DNA of 64,000 nucleotides from positions 4,340,001 through 4,404,000 of the forward strand of contig NZ_CP021111.1 in the NCBI RefSeq assembly GCF_002119665.1. Reading direction: 5' to 3'. The notes below the pieces were generated by a model. That model ran no database searches. It had not been told where the DNA came from and worked only from the letters and a program-made list of their open reading frames with translations. Shown one piece after another: positions 1 to 9,858 of the stretch. Positions within the stretch are counted from its first letter, which is position 1. Each line of letters opens with the position of its first letter. Made by a program: the position numbers and the translations under genes. This stretch comes from Bordetella genomosp. 13. GTDB lineage: Bacteria; Pseudomonadota; Gammaproteobacteria; Burkholderiales; Burkholderiaceae_B.

Positions 1-940
1 CCGCGTCGGTATAGTCCAGCACCGCGTTGGCCACGTCCGACACCTCGGCCCGGGTCGGCATGGGGCTGGAGATCATGGATTCCATCATCTGGGTGGCCGT
101 GATCACCACTTTGTTCAGCTTGCGCGCGTGCAGGATGATGCGCTTCTGTATGCCGACCAGTTCGGCATCGCCCACCTCCACGCCCAGGTCCCCGCGCGCC
201 ACCATCACGCCGTCGCTGGCGCGGATCAGCGCGTCCAGCGCCTCGTCGTCGGCCACGGCTTCGGCGCGCTCGATCTTGGCCACGATCCACGCCGGGCTGC
301 CGGCCGCGCGCACCAGCGTCCGCGCCTCTTCGATGTCCTGGCCATAGCGCGGGAACGACACCGCCACGTAGTCCAGCTCGAGTTCGGCGGCCAGCTGAAT
401 GTCCGCGCGGTCCTTGTCGGTCAGGCTGGGGGCCGACAGGCCGCCGCCACGCCGGTTGATGCCCTTGTTGTTCGACAGCGGGCCGCCCACCGTGACGACC
501 GTGTGCACCGCCTCGCCTTCGATGCGCTCCACCTGCAGCACCACACGGCCGTCGTCCAGCAGCAGTTCGTCGCCGGGCTTGCAGTCGCGCACCAGCTCGG
601 GATAGTCGATGCCGACGATCGTGGCGTCGCCCTCTTCCTTGGGATGGGCGTTGGACAGCGTGAACGGCTGGCCCGCCTGCAGCGTGACCTGCTTCTCGGT
701 GAAGCGCGCGATGCGGATCTTGGGGCCTTGCAGGTCGCCCATCAGCGCCACGAAGCGTCCCTGCTTCGCGGCCAGTTCGCGCACCAGGCGGGCGCGCTGG
801 CGATGATCGTCCGCGCTGCCGTGCGAGAAGTTCAGGCGGGCCACGTCCATGCCGGCGCGGATCAGCGCGTCCAGCCGCTCGGGCGTGGAGGTGGAGGGTC
901 CCAGGGTGGCGACGATCTTGGTGCGGCGCAATACGGTCAT
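1..940 (-). CDS. pyk: Pyruvate kinase, 3' part cut by window edge
   Basis: Glycolytic enzyme converting phosphoenolpyruvate and ADP to pyruvate and ATP in the cytoplasm. The first ~313 residues are visible, reading leftward from ATG at 940. The start [19 protein letters not shown] is the family N-terminus. [12 protein letters not shown] (start of the TIM barrel), the B-domain region with LLDDGRV, IVAKIER (catalytic Lys), [11 protein letters not shown] (metal/phosphate binding) and ATQMMESMI follow in the usual order. The C-terminal allosteric domain lies beyond position 1. An AGGAGACA ribosome site precedes the start. It is divergent from glycerate kinase across ~125 bases, so the two three-carbon-acid enzymes may share a control region. 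Nothing looks broken. Confidence 0.97.
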   Translation of the reverse strand, partial: MTVLRRTKIVATLGPSTSTPERLDALIRAGMDVARLNFSHGSADDHRQRARLVRELAAKQGRFVALMGDLQGPKIRIARFTEKQVTLQAGQPFTLSNAHPKEEGDATIVGIDYPELVRDCKPGDELLLDDGRVVLQVERIEGEAVHTVVTVGGPLSNNKGINRRGGGLSAPSLTDKDRADIQLAAELELDYVAVSFPRYGQDIEEARTLVRAAGSPAWIVAKIERAEAVADDEALDALIRASDGVMVARGDLGVEVGDAELVGIQKRIILHARKLNKVVITATQMMESMISSPMPTRAEVSDVANAVLDYTDA

Positions 941-1065
941 GCTGTCTCCTGATGGACGGACGGTCGAGTGCATAGCGTATGGTACGCCCCGACTTTGCGG
1001 CAGGTATCATGCCAGCACATGACAGAACCGTGCGCCTGCGGGCGCCCGCGCCAGGAGACGCGCTC

Positions 1066-2208
1066 GTGAAGATCGTCATCGCCCCCGATTCGTTCAAGGA
1101 AAGTTTGTCCGCCCCCGCCGCGGCGCAGGCCATAGCCCGCGGTGTGCACCAGGCGTTCCCCGGCGCGCAAACCGTGTGCATACCCATGGCCGACGGCGGC
1201 GAGGGCACGGTGCAGGCGGTGCTGGCCGCCACGGGGGGCCAGTGGCGCGAGACCGCGGTGCGCGGTGCGCTGGGCGAGCCGCGCCAGGCGGGCTGGGGGT
1301 GGCTGCCGGATGGCGCCGCCGTCATCGAGATGGCCACCGCGGCAGGGCTCGAACTGATGCCGCCCGCCGAACGCGATCCCATGCGCGCCAGCAGCCATGG
1401 CGTGGGCGAATTGGTGCGCGCCGCGCTGGATGCCGGCGCCCGCCGCATCATCCTGGGCCTGGGGGGCTCGGCCACCAACGACGGCGGGGCCGGCATGCTG
1501 GCGGCGCTGGGCCTGCGGCTGCTCGACGAGCAGGGCGCGGAACTGCCGCCCGGCGGCGCGGCGCTGGCCCGGCTCGCAAGCCTGGACACCAGCGGCCTGG
1601 ATCCGCGGCTGCGCGACGTGCAGGTGGAAGTCGCCTGCGACGTCGACAACCCGCTGTGCGGCCCGCAGGGCGCCTCGCACGTGTTCGGCCCGCAAAAGGG
1701 CGCCACGCCGGAGCAGGTTCTGGAACTGGACCGCAGTCTGGCGCGACTGGCCGACGTCTGCGCCGCGCACCTGTCGCGCGACCTGCGCGACACGCCCGGA
1801 GCCGGCGCGGCGGGCGGCCTGGGCTATGCCGCCCTGGCCTTCCTGGACGCCGCCTTCCGGCCGGGCGTGGAAATCGTGGCCGAACTGGGTGGCCTGGAAC
1901 AGGCCATGGAAGGCGCGGCGCTGGCCTTCACCGGCGAAGGCCGCATGGACGCGCAGACGCTGCGCGGCAAGACGCCCGCGGGCGTTGCCCGGATCGCCAG
2001 CCGGGCGGGCGTGCCGGTGATCGCCCTGGCCGGATCGCTGGGCGAAGGCTACGACGCTTTGTATGGCGCAGGCATCACGTCCGCGTTCAGCCTGGCCAGC
2101 GGACCCATGACGCTGCAGCAGGCCTGCCAGCAGGCCGAAGCGCTACTGGCCGACCGCGCGCGCGATGCGATGCGGCTGTGGATGGCAGCGGCCAGGCGCA
2201 GGCTGTAA
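1066..2208 (+). CDS. glxK: Glycerate kinase, GarK/GlxK (class II) type
   Basis: Phosphorylates D-glycerate with ATP, feeding glyoxylate/glycerate carbon into glycolysis. The 380-residue product opens with KIVIAPDSFKESLSA, the hallmark of this family. It also has PMADGGEGT (residues ~40-48), LGLGGSATNDGGAGML (phosphate-binding loop region) and ALAFTGEGRMD toward the C-terminus. I chose GTG at 1066 because an AGGAG lies 8 bases upstream and family proteins begin with this KIVIAPDS strand. An in-frame ATG at 979 would add 29 unrelated residues. It is divergent from pyruvate kinase, so its product enters the pathway just above its neighbour's reaction. Confidence 0.95.
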   Translation: MKIVIAPDSFKESLSAPAAAQAIARGVHQAFPGAQTVCIPMADGGEGTVQAVLAATGGQWRETAVRGALGEPRQAGWGWLPDGAAVIEMATAAGLELMPPAERDPMRASSHGVGELVRAALDAGARRIILGLGGSATNDGGAGMLAALGLRLLDEQGAELPPGGAALARLASLDTSGLDPRLRDVQVEVACDVDNPLCGPQGASHVFGPQKGATPEQVLELDRSLARLADVCAAHLSRDLRDTPGAGAAGGLGYAALAFLDAAFRPGVEIVAELGGLEQAMEGAALAFTGEGRMDAQTLRGKTPAGVARIASRAGVPVIALAGSLGEGYDALYGAGITSAFSLASGPMTLQQACQQAEALLADRARDAMRLWMAAARRRL

Positions 2209-2240
2209 CCGGCGATTGCCATTGCCGCAGGCGCCCCGCG

Positions 2241-2273
2241 CGGCGGGCAGGCGGACCCTTGCCCCGCCCGCCG
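2241..2273. terminator. GC-rich hairpin between convergent genes
   Basis: CGGCGGGC at 2241-2248 pairs perfectly with GCCCGCCG at 2266-2273 across a 17-base loop, in the 76-base gap between the convergent glycerate kinase and rsmA genes. There is no T-run, so an intrinsic terminator role is only inferred from position. Confidence 0.4.
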
Positions 2274-2284
2274 AACCGGCACAC

Positions 2285-3070
2285 TCAGGAAACCCGCCCC
2301 GCCTCGACCAGCGCGTCGGCCAGCCGGATGAATTTCTGGACGCCCACTTCCTCGGCGCGCGCCGTGGGTGCGATGTCCAGTTCTTCCCAGGGCACGTGCG
2401 CGGCCCAATCGGCCAGCACGCGCCGCAGCATCTTGCGCCGCTGCGAGAACGCGCGCGCCACCACCTGTTCGAATGCGGCCTCGCTGCGCGGCCGCGGACG
2501 GTCATCGGGCAGCGGCAGCATGCGCACCACGGCGGAAACCACGCGCGGCGGCGGATCGAAGGCCTCGGGCGGCACGTCGAACAGCTTGTGCATGCGGTAG
2601 CGCGACTGCAGCATTACCGACAGCCGGCCATAGTCCGGGCTGCCCGGCTCGGCCACCATGCGGTCGATGACTTCACGCTGCAGCATGAAATGCTGGTCTC
2701 GCACCCGGTCGGCCGCCGTCATCAGGTGGAACAGCAGCGGACTGGAGATGTTGTAGGGAAGGTTTCCCACCACGCGCAGCGCGGTGCCAAAGGCGGCGAA
2801 GTCGACCGTCAGGGCGTCGGCTTCGACGACCGTCAGGCGTTCGGGCGGATACTGCTTGCGCAACCGGGCGGCCAGGTCACGGTCGATCTCGACGGCCGTC
2901 AGGTGCGACAGCCGCTCGAGCAGCGGCCGCGTCAGCGCCGACAGCCCGGGGCCGATCTCGATGACGCGGTCGTCGGCCGCCGGACCGATGGCCCGCACGA
3001 TGCCGTCCACGACGCTCTCGTCGGTAAGAAAATGCTGGCCGAAGCGCTTGCGCGCCTGATGTTGGGACAT
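2285..3070 (-). CDS. rsmA: 16S rRNA (adenine1518-N6/1519-N6)-dimethyltransferase RsmA (KsgA)
   Basis: Uses S-adenosylmethionine to dimethylate two adjacent adenines in helix 45 of 16S rRNA late in small-subunit assembly. The 261 residues start [20 protein letters not shown], the diagnostic RKRFGQ(H)FL element. The SAM motif [14 protein letters not shown] follows, then [15 protein letters not shown], which contains the catalytic NLPY. ATG at 3070 is chosen because homology begins exactly there. The open frame runs 50 codons further upstream into unrelated, Arg-rich sequence. It is third in an lptD-surA-rsmA run on the minus strand. In many proteobacteria pdxA sits between surA and rsmA, but here only 68 bases separate them. 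Confidence 0.97.
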   Translation of the reverse strand: MSQHQARKRFGQHFLTDESVVDGIVRAIGPAADDRVIEIGPGLSALTRPLLERLSHLTAVEIDRDLAARLRKQYPPERLTVVEADALTVDFAAFGTALRVVGNLPYNISSPLLFHLMTAADRVRDQHFMLQREVIDRMVAEPGSPDYGRLSVMLQSRYRMHKLFDVPPEAFDPPPRVVSAVVRMLPLPDDRPRPRSEAAFEQVVARAFSQRRKMLRRVLADWAAHVPWEELDIAPTARAEEVGVQKFIRLADALVEAGRVS

Positions 3071-3138
3071 GGGTCTACCTTGCCTGTCGGTGCGCGCCGC
3101 GCCCGCGCCGCGACGCCGGGCGCGACGCCGCAGGCGGC

Positions 3139-4716
3139 CTAGCGATAGCGCTGCTCCATCGTGTCGCGCTTCTCGAGGCGATTGTCGATGTAGGCCTGGC
3201 CGCGCAGCGTCTCGAGCCAATCCTCGAAGGCCGGACCGGCACGGCGTTCGAAGAGGATCTGGCGCGCCTGCAGCCGGTGCATTTCGTCGGTGACGTCCTG
3301 CTCACGGCGCTCGAGCACCTGAATCAGGTGCCAGCCGAACGGCGACTGCACCGGCTGGCTGATCTGCTTGGCGTCCAGCGCGTTCATGGCGGCCTCGAAC
3401 GTCGGCACCATGTCGCCCGGGTTCACCCAACCCAGGTCGCCGCCCTGCGGCGCGGTGCCGTCCTGCGAATACTGGCGAGCCATGGCCTCGAACGACGTGC
3501 CGCCCGCCACGATGCGCTGGCGCACCTGCTCCAGCCGGTCGCGGGCCTGCTGGTCGCTCATCACCGCCGAGGTCTTGATGAGGATGTGGCGCGCATGGGT
3601 TTGCGTGACGCGCACCGGACCCTGTCGGCCCTGCGTGTCGGCGCCGAACGGCGCGCCCGGCTGCGCCACGGGCTGCTGGCCCGGCGCCTGCGGCGCGCTG
3701 CCGCCGCTACGCTGCACCACCTTCAGGATGTGGAAACCGTTGCCGCTCTGCACCAGGTCGGCCACCTGCCCGCCTTGCAGCGAGCCCGCGGCACGGATGA
3801 AGAGGTCAGGCCAGCCGTCGAGCGGGCGGGTTCCCATCTGGCCGCCTTGCAGGGCCTCCGGGCCGTCGGAACTGGCGGCCGCCAGGCTGCCGAAGTCCTC
3901 GCCCTTGCGCGCGCGGGCCAGCAGGTCTTCGGCCTTCTTGCGCAATGCGGCGATGGCCTCGGGACTCGATCCCTCGGGCACGCGCACCAGGATCTGCGCC
4001 AGCGTCAGCGAAACCGGACCGCCCGACGCCGCGGCCTGCGGCTGGGACGGCGCGGCGGCCGCGCCCGTGAACTGCCCGCCCTGGCTGCGCGCCTGGTCTT
4101 TCAGGAATGCGTCCACGTCAGCGTCGGTGATGACGATGCTGGAGTCGACGGTGCGCTGGCGCAGGCGGTCCATGCGGATCTCGTCACGCAGCGTGCGACG
4201 GTACTCCTCCCAGCTCACGCCGGATTTCTGGACCTCGGCGCGCAACTGGTCGACGGTGAGCTTGTTGCGGGTGGCCACCATGGTGACGGCCTGGTCGACC
4301 TGGGCATTGTCCACGCGGATGCCGAGACGATCGGCTTCCTGGCGCTCGAGGCGGTCCATGATGAGCCTTTGCAGCACCTGGCGTTGCAGCGTCTCGGCGT
4401 CGGGCACCTGGATGCCGCGCCGCTGCAGGTCGGTGACGGCCTGGCGCGACTCGTCGCGCACTTCGCGCAAGGTGATGACGTCCTTGTTGACGACGGCGGC
4501 GATGCCGTCGACGAACTGCTCGCCCTGCGGTGCGGCCGCCGGCGCCGGGGCGGGCTGCTGCGAGCCCGGCTTGGACGCTGCCGGCGCCGGCGCTGCAGGG
4601 GTAGCGGGACGCTGGCTGCCCTGCTGGGCGAAGGCCGGCGCGCAGGCCAGGCCCGCGCACAGGGTCAGCGCCAGCACGTTGCCGGACAGGCGGCGCTGGT
4701 TCTGAAATCTACGCAT
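3139..4716 (-). CDS. surA: Periplasmic chaperone / peptidyl-prolyl isomerase SurA
   Basis: Escorts unfolded outer-membrane proteins, LptD among them, across the periplasm to the BAM complex. The 525-residue protein has a Sec signal ending ...CAPAFAQ. A Pro/Ala/Gln-rich linker (~30-65) follows, then the SurA N-terminal core starting [19 protein letters not shown]. Two parvulin domains follow: the first near [15 protein letters not shown] with [13 protein letters not shown], the second at [15 protein letters not shown] with [18 protein letters not shown]. It is longer than E. coli SurA (428 residues), mainly through the N-terminal linker and loops in and between the parvulin domains. Its ATG overlaps the lptD stop by one base (TAATG), a sign of translational coupling to its main client. 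Confidence 0.96.
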   Translation of the reverse strand: MRRFQNQRRLSGNVLALTLCAGLACAPAFAQQGSQRPATPAAPAPAASKPGSQQPAPAPAAAPQGEQFVDGIAAVVNKDVITLREVRDESRQAVTDLQRRGIQVPDAETLQRQVLQRLIMDRLERQEADRLGIRVDNAQVDQAVTMVATRNKLTVDQLRAEVQKSGVSWEEYRRTLRDEIRMDRLRQRTVDSSIVITDADVDAFLKDQARSQGGQFTGAAAAPSQPQAAASGGPVSLTLAQILVRVPEGSSPEAIAALRKKAEDLLARARKGEDFGSLAAASSDGPEALQGGQMGTRPLDGWPDLFIRAAGSLQGGQVADLVQSGNGFHILKVVQRSGGSAPQAPGQQPVAQPGAPFGADTQGRQGPVRVTQTHARHILIKTSAVMSDQQARDRLEQVRQRIVAGGTSFEAMARQYSQDGTAPQGGDLGWVNPGDMVPTFEAAMNALDAKQISQPVQSPFGWHLIQVLERREQDVTDEMHRLQARQILFERRAGPAFEDWLETLRGQAYIDNRLEKRDTMEQRYR

Positions 4717-7100
4717 TACTCATACCTTTCAAATGACGTGCCGGGCACGGGGCGCGGCGTAACCGGCTGGTAGCCCGGGATACTGCGGTTGAGCAACCCT
4801 ATCGGGTCGGTGCCCAGGGCGCCGAGGCCGGTAAGCTCGAGCTGGAAGAACACCGCGGTATTCGTATCCGCCGCCGAGACCGCGTAGCGCTGGAACACCA
4901 CGCGCCCGGTCCAGCAGCAATTGCCTTTGTACTCCAGGCCGGCGATCGCCTGGGTCACGCGGGGCCTTTCGTCGATCGAGGCGTCGGTCGATTCTTCGGA
5001 TCGCAACGAATAATCCACGCGGCCTACGCCATACCAGCGATTGCTGAATGGCCACTGCACGCCCAGGCTGATCTGGTTCTGGCCGCGCGGCTGGTACGCC
5101 ACGCCGGGCAGCGGATCACGCTGATAGCGATAGGCCAGCGAAATGGTGGTAAGCCGCTGCGGCGACCAGCGCGCGCCGAAGTAGGTGCGCGACCAGCGGT
5201 CGTCGTACGGGTTGTACTGCAGGGCCACGTCGGTGCTGAGCGTATCGGTGAGCGCGGCGCTGGCGCCGAACAGGAAGTCGGACCGGACGTTCTCGCGCGG
5301 CGTCTCGTAGGGCAGCGTGACCTTCTGGTCTTCGAAATACAGGCGCTGCGCCGCGGACAGGGACAGGCGCTCGACGCCGGTGTCCGCGTCGAGCCACCGC
5401 GTGGTGAGGCCGGCGGTGATCTGGTTGGCGTTGGCGATGCGGTCCCAGCCGCCCACGTACAGGTTTTCCTGGAAGGCCTGGGCGAAGCTGAAGTCCGACA
5501 AGGTGGTGTCGTACACCGGCAGCGTGGACTGGTTGCGGTACGGCACGCGCAGGTAATACACGCGCGGCTCGAGGGTCTGGACCGCGGCCTTGCCGAACAG
5601 CGAGCTGTCGCGCTCGAACACCATGCCGGCATCGATGGACCCGATGGGCACGGTGCGCGACTGGCTGCCCCGGTACGGCGCGGTACTGCCCAGGCCGTTC
5701 CAGTCGCCGTTGTGCCAGTCGGTGTTGTACTGCGTGTAGTTGACGCCGACCTTGGGAATGACGAACCAGCCGGGCCGCACGATGGGATATGAGACCGTGG
5801 GATACGTCTGCAGGCGGTCGCCTTCGGGGCCCACCCGCTCGCCCATGAACAAGGGCCGGCGGAAGCGCACGGCGGTGGATTCCCATTCGGCGTCGAAGCC
5901 GCCCCAGTCGTAGCGCGCGCCCTTCAGGAACAATTCGGGCTGTTTGTCGAACGGCGGGACGATGGGCGCGTCGGGATCCTGCAGCGTGCGGTACTTGTAG
6001 ACCTGGGCATACGCTTGCCAGTACGTGCTGCCCCAGCCCACCATCGCCTGGCGCGGCAGATAGGTGGTGGACGCTTCGTTCAGGCCCAGCGCCGACATGT
6101 CGCGGAAGTAGTCGTCGTCGGACACGTCGGCCAGGTCCCAGCTGGTGTAGAACCCATTGCCCAGCGTCTGGTAGTGGGCCCAGCGGTACATCCAGCGGTC
6201 TTCACCCGTCTCGTTGTCGTCCGGCAGATAGGTACCCTGCATGATGCCGGAATACGTGGCCCCCAGGTATCGTCCTTCGGCGCCCAGCTGCAGGCCGCGC
6301 TTGCCCAGGTAGCGCGGCGTCAGCGTCATGTCGTAGTTGGGAGCCAGGTTGAAGTAGTACGGAATGGAGATGTCCAGGCCGCTGTTGCTGGACGTGCCGT
6401 ACGTGGGAATCAGGAAGCCCGACTTGCGCTCGGCCTTGATGGGAAAGCTGAGATACGGCGACGCGAGGATGGGCACGTCCTTGAAATACAGCACCCCGCT
6501 GCGGGCCACGCCCTCGTTCTCGTCGAAGTCCAGGTCGACGGTGTCGGCCTTGATGTACCAGGCGGGCGACTCGCAGGGGCAGCCGCTGTAGGTCACCTGC
6601 TTCAGGCGCATCTGCGACTGGCTGAAGATGTCGGCGTGCGAGGCCGTGGCGGAGGCGCCGGTGGCGCCGACCCAGAAGTGCGGCTCGCGGATTTCGCCGC
6701 TGTAGGTGTCGACGTTCATGCGCGCCGAGGGGCCGGTGATCAGCGTGCCCTCGCGCAGCATGCGCGCATTGCCCTGGATGTCGACGTCGCCGGTGACGCG
6801 ATCGTAGGTGATGCTGTCGCCCTTGATGATGCCGTCGATGCGGCGCACCTGCGCATTGCCTTTCAGCACGAGGCGCGAATCGGGACTGCCCTGCATGTCG
6901 TCGGCCTCGAGGTAGGCCGGGATCTGGTCGTCTGTAAGGCGGTGCACCTGCAGCCGCGGCGACGTGCGCAGTTCGGAGGTGGTGCGCAGCCCGTGTACCT
7001 GGACTTGCTGCGCGGCCGCCGGCGGGGTCGAATCCGGGCGGTTCTGCGCCTGCACGGCCCCGGCGACGCAGATTGCGGAAAGGATGATGCACCGGACCAT
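4716..7100 (-). CDS. lptD: LPS-assembly outer-membrane protein LptD
   Basis: Beta-barrel that, with lipoprotein LptE, inserts lipopolysaccharide into the outer leaflet. The product is 794 residues. It has a signal peptide (MVRCIILSAICVAGAVQAQ), then a beta-taco/OstA-like periplasmic domain (LEADDMQGS, KGNAQVRRIDGIIKGDSITY, GNARMLREGTLI). Next is a long barrel rich in aromatic, alternating strands and ending in a C-terminal FERYE. A CPCESPAWYIKAD segment supplies one cysteine pair, and a CC pair late in the barrel (GNCCWTG) the other, matching the inter-domain disulfides known for LptD. I took ATG 7100 since the signal peptide begins there. GTG at 7106 is a close alternative. Confidence 0.95.
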   Translation of the reverse strand: MVRCIILSAICVAGAVQAQNRPDSTPPAAAQQVQVHGLRTTSELRTSPRLQVHRLTDDQIPAYLEADDMQGSPDSRLVLKGNAQVRRIDGIIKGDSITYDRVTGDVDIQGNARMLREGTLITGPSARMNVDTYSGEIREPHFWVGATGASATASHADIFSQSQMRLKQVTYSGCPCESPAWYIKADTVDLDFDENEGVARSGVLYFKDVPILASPYLSFPIKAERKSGFLIPTYGTSSNSGLDISIPYYFNLAPNYDMTLTPRYLGKRGLQLGAEGRYLGATYSGIMQGTYLPDDNETGEDRWMYRWAHYQTLGNGFYTSWDLADVSDDDYFRDMSALGLNEASTTYLPRQAMVGWGSTYWQAYAQVYKYRTLQDPDAPIVPPFDKQPELFLKGARYDWGGFDAEWESTAVRFRRPLFMGERVGPEGDRLQTYPTVSYPIVRPGWFVIPKVGVNYTQYNTDWHNGDWNGLGSTAPYRGSQSRTVPIGSIDAGMVFERDSSLFGKAAVQTLEPRVYYLRVPYRNQSTLPVYDTTLSDFSFAQAFQENLYVGGWDRIANANQITAGLTTRWLDADTGVERLSLSAAQRLYFEDQKVTLPYETPRENVRSDFLFGASAALTDTLSTDVALQYNPYDDRWSRTYFGARWSPQRLTTISLAYRYQRDPLPGVAYQPRGQNQISLGVQWPFSNRWYGVGRVDYSLRSEESTDASIDERPRVTQAIAGLEYKGNCCWTGRVVFQRYAVSAADTNTAVFFQLELTGLGALGTDPIGLLNRSIPGYQPVTPRPVPGTSFERYE

Positions 7101-7258
7101 GCGCACGAACGAGTCGACCTTATCGTTGAGGGAAAGCGACCAGCCGCATGGGCTGGAGGGACCCGGTATTATAGAGAAGCCGCGCGACAGCCCAACCCTG
7201 GGGCTTGCACGCCCCCGGTCCTCGCCGGCTTTACCGCCAATCCACCCGAGACGGCCCC

Positions 7259-8299
7259 TTGAGCACCCCTTCCGATTCCCGCCTGGAGCAGCTCCAGGCC
7301 TGGCTGCGCAGCCTGCCCGCATCCCTGGCGCTGCAACCCGACTCTTTGCGTCCCGCGTCCAGCGATGCCAGCTTCCGCCGCTATTTCCGCCTGGACGCCG
7401 GCGACGGCACCGCCATCGTCATGGACGCCCCGCCCCCGCACGAGGACGTGCGGCCGTTCCTGCATGCCGGCGCACTGCTGCGCGACGCGGGGCTGAATGT
7501 GCCCGCCGTGCTTGCCCAGGCGCCCGAGCAAGGGCTGCTGCTGCTGTCCGACCTGGGCAACGACACCTACTACCAGCGCATCCAGGCGGGCATGGACGAC
7601 GCCCGCCTGCAGACGCTTTACCGCGAGGCGCTCGGCGCGCTGGTGCGCATGCAGCAGGCCGACGTCTCCGGGCTGCCCGCCTATGACGGCGCGCGGCTGG
7701 CCGCCGAACTGGAACTGTTCCCCGAGTGGTATGTGGCACGCCATTTCGGCGCGACGCTGGACGACAAGGAGAACGCGGCGCTGCGCCAGGTGTTCCAGCT
7801 GCTGTCCGGCAGCGCCGCCGGCCAGCAGGCGGTCTTCGTCCACCGCGACTTCCATTCGCCGAACCTGATGGTCTGCGAAGACCCGCGCCACGGCCCGAAC
7901 CCCGGCATTCTGGATTTCCAGGACGCGCTGGCCGGGCCGCTCACCTACGATCTCGCGTCGCTGGTCACCGACGCGCGCACCACGTGGGAAGAACCGCAGC
8001 AACTGGACTGGGCCATTCGCTACTGGGAAATGGCGCGCGCCGCCGGCCTGCCGGTGGACGCGGACTTCGCCGAGTTCCACCGCTCATACGAATGGATGAG
8101 CCTGCAGCGCAATCTGCGCATCCTGGGCGTGTTCGCCCGGCTGCATCACCGCGACGGCAAGTCGGCCTATCTGGCGCACATGCCTCGGGTCAACGCGTAC
8201 GTGCGCCAGGTGGCGCAGCGCTATGGCGTGTTCGCGCCGCTGGTGCGCCTGCTCGACCGGCTCGAGCAGCGCCAGCCCACGGTGGGGTACACCTTCTGA
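7259..8299 (+). CDS. amgK: N-acetylmuramate/N-acetylglucosamine anomeric kinase AmgK
   Basis: Phosphorylates recovered MurNAc (and GlcNAc) at C1 in the cytoplasm, first step of a peptidoglycan recycling route that bypasses de novo UDP-MurNAc synthesis. The 346-residue protein has the aminoglycoside-phosphotransferase fold: SSDASFRRYFRL (nucleotide lobe), VFVHRDFHSPNLM (catalytic loop with Asp and Asn) and GILDFQDALAGP (metal-binding Asp). I chose TTG 7259 because the protein then starts near SRLEQLQAWL as family members do. ATG at 7205 would add 18 residues of poor quality. Its stop overlaps the murU start (TGATG). It is divergent from lptD, putting cell-wall recycling and LPS assembly on one promoter region. 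Confidence 0.9.
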   Translation: MSTPSDSRLEQLQAWLRSLPASLALQPDSLRPASSDASFRRYFRLDAGDGTAIVMDAPPPHEDVRPFLHAGALLRDAGLNVPAVLAQAPEQGLLLLSDLGNDTYYQRIQAGMDDARLQTLYREALGALVRMQQADVSGLPAYDGARLAAELELFPEWYVARHFGATLDDKENAALRQVFQLLSGSAAGQQAVFVHRDFHSPNLMVCEDPRHGPNPGILDFQDALAGPLTYDLASLVTDARTTWEEPQQLDWAIRYWEMARAAGLPVDADFAEFHRSYEWMSLQRNLRILGVFARLHHRDGKSAYLAHMPRVNAYVRQVAQRYGVFAPLVRLLDRLEQRQPTVGYTF

Positions 8300-9012
8300 T
8301 GCGGGCCATGATCCTGGCGGCGGGACGCGGCGAACGCATGCGCCCGCTCACCGACCATACGCCCAAGCCCATGCTGACCGCCGGCGGCAAGCCGCTGATC
8401 GTATGGCACCTCGAACGTCTGGCGGCGGCCGGCCTGCGCGACGTGGTCGTCAACCACGCCTGGCTGGGCGAGCAGATCGTGCAGGGACTGGGCGATGGCG
8501 CGCAATGGGGGCTGCGCATCCGCCATTCCGCCGAACCGGCCGCGCTCGAAACCGCCGGAGGCATCGTGCAGGCCCTGCCGATGCTGGGCGACGAGCCCTT
8601 CCTGGTGATCAACGGCGACATCTGGTGCGACTGGGATCCGGCCCGGGCGAGCGCCGCAGCGCGGCGCCTGGATGACGAGGCCGCCGACGCATGGCTGCTG
8701 CTCATCGACAATCCGGCGCACCATCCCGCGGGCGACTTCGTCTTGACGCCCGATGGCCGCGCGTCCGACGAAGGATCGTCGCGACTCACCTTCGCGGGCA
8801 TTGGCGTGTACCGGCCGCGGCTGTTCGAAGGCATGGCCGCCGGCCAAGCCGCGCCGCTGGCGCCGCTGCTGCGCCAGGCGATGGCGCGCCGCGCCGTACT
8901 CGCTTCGCATCATCCCGGCCAGTGGGTCGACGTGGGAACGCCGCAGCGACTGGCCGAACTCGATGCGGCGTTGGGCGCCGGCAACGCGAAGCATTTCACG
9001 GTTTCTGCGTAA
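8299..9012 (+). CDS. murU: N-acetylmuramate alpha-1-phosphate uridylyltransferase MurU
   Basis: Couples MurNAc-1-phosphate (made by AmgK) to UTP, giving UDP-MurNAc directly. The 237 residues form a sugar-phosphate nucleotidyltransferase: MILAAGRGERMRPLTDHTPK is the nucleotide-binding signature with its catalytic Arg/Lys, FLVINGDIWCDWD holds the metal-binding Asp, and WVDVGTPQRLAELD is the C-terminal D-x-G-T-P element. The start is fixed by one-base overlap with amgK. Known work on Pseudomonas putida shows this AmgK-MurU pair gives intrinsic fosfomycin tolerance because it bypasses MurA. That the same holds here is inference. Confidence 0.93.
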   Translation: MRAMILAAGRGERMRPLTDHTPKPMLTAGGKPLIVWHLERLAAAGLRDVVVNHAWLGEQIVQGLGDGAQWGLRIRHSAEPAALETAGGIVQALPMLGDEPFLVINGDIWCDWDPARASAAARRLDDEAADAWLLLIDNPAHHPAGDFVLTPDGRASDEGSSRLTFAGIGVYRPRLFEGMAAGQAAPLAPLLRQAMARRAVLASHHPGQWVDVGTPQRLAELDAALGAGNAKHFTVSA

Positions 9013-9150
9013 GCAACGAGGTTTGTCCGCTGCGCCCGCGCGCTGCGCAACGCGGTATCCTCTGACGTTTTCACCCGGCAGGCGCGCGCCTGGCCCGGTC
9101 AAGAGAAAGTGGCCGCCCCGGCCGCACATACAGGCATAGGAATTTCTTGC

Positions 9151-9852
9151 ATGGCATTCGGACGATCGCAGCGGGCTGTCTTCAAGCCCTCCGTTTACCA
9201 ACCGGGCAAGCGCACCCGGCGCATGCCGCGCTGGCTGGTGCTGCTGCTGGTAGGCATCGTGCTGGGTGCGGGCGGTGTGCTGTTCCTGCAGACCAACTAC
9301 GGTCCGCAACGGCTTACCGCGGAGCAATCCGAGCAACTGCATTCCGAGCTCAGCGCCGCGAATCTCGAACGCCAGCGCCTCCAGTCGCAATTGGATGAAA
9401 CGCGCGCGCAACGCGACGCCTCGCAAACGGCGAACCAGCAGCAGACCACCGAACTGGCGCAGGCCCGTTCGCGCATCGAGGCGCTGACGCAGGAGATCGC
9501 CATCTTCCAGGACGCCGTACCGCCGGATCCGCGCGGCGGCGACATCGGCGTGCGCTGGGGCGAGTTCCGCCAGCAGGCCGGCCAGCTGGGCTACCAGACG
9601 CTCATCATGCGCGAGAAGGAAGGCGGCCAGACGTTCCAGGGCGCCGTCACCTTCGAGGTCTCGGGCAACTACAAGAACGGCCGCCGCGACAACGTCACGT
9701 CCGAGCCCGTCGCGATCAAGCTCGACCGCTACACCCACGCTCAGGGCTCCATGGCGCTGCCCGAGGGCTTCACCGCCCGCACGGTCACGGTCCGCGTAAT
9801 CGACCCGCAATCGCGCCAGCAGGCCATGCGCATCTATTACGTGCGCGGCTGA
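9151..9852 (+). CDS. Coiled-coil inner-membrane protein, DUF6776-like
   Basis: 233-residue protein of unknown function. A short basic N-terminus is followed by one membrane helix (about residues 27-47, WLVLLLVGIVLGAGGVLFL), a long Gln/Glu/Ala-rich coiled coil (~57-115), and a compact periplasmic beta domain (~120-233) with LIMREKEGGQTFQGAVTFEV. This layout matches the uncharacterised family I know as DUF6776. That name is from memory and should be treated as provisional. ATG 9151 has AGGA 9 bases upstream; an upstream ATG at 9109 lacks support. It follows murU by ~140 bases and precedes a TetR gene. Confidence 0.75.
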   Translation: MAFGRSQRAVFKPSVYQPGKRTRRMPRWLVLLLVGIVLGAGGVLFLQTNYGPQRLTAEQSEQLHSELSAANLERQRLQSQLDETRAQRDASQTANQQQTTELAQARSRIEALTQEIAIFQDAVPPDPRGGDIGVRWGEFRQQAGQLGYQTLIMREKEGGQTFQGAVTFEVSGNYKNGRRDNVTSEPVAIKLDRYTHAQGSMALPEGFTARTVTVRVIDPQSRQQAMRIYYVRG

Positions 9853-9858
9853 ACCACC

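Noticed and set aside
3277-4773. 498-codon frame opposite surA
   Set aside because: Lies wholly within surA on the other strand; composition His/Arg/Leu-rich, no motifs or ribosome site.
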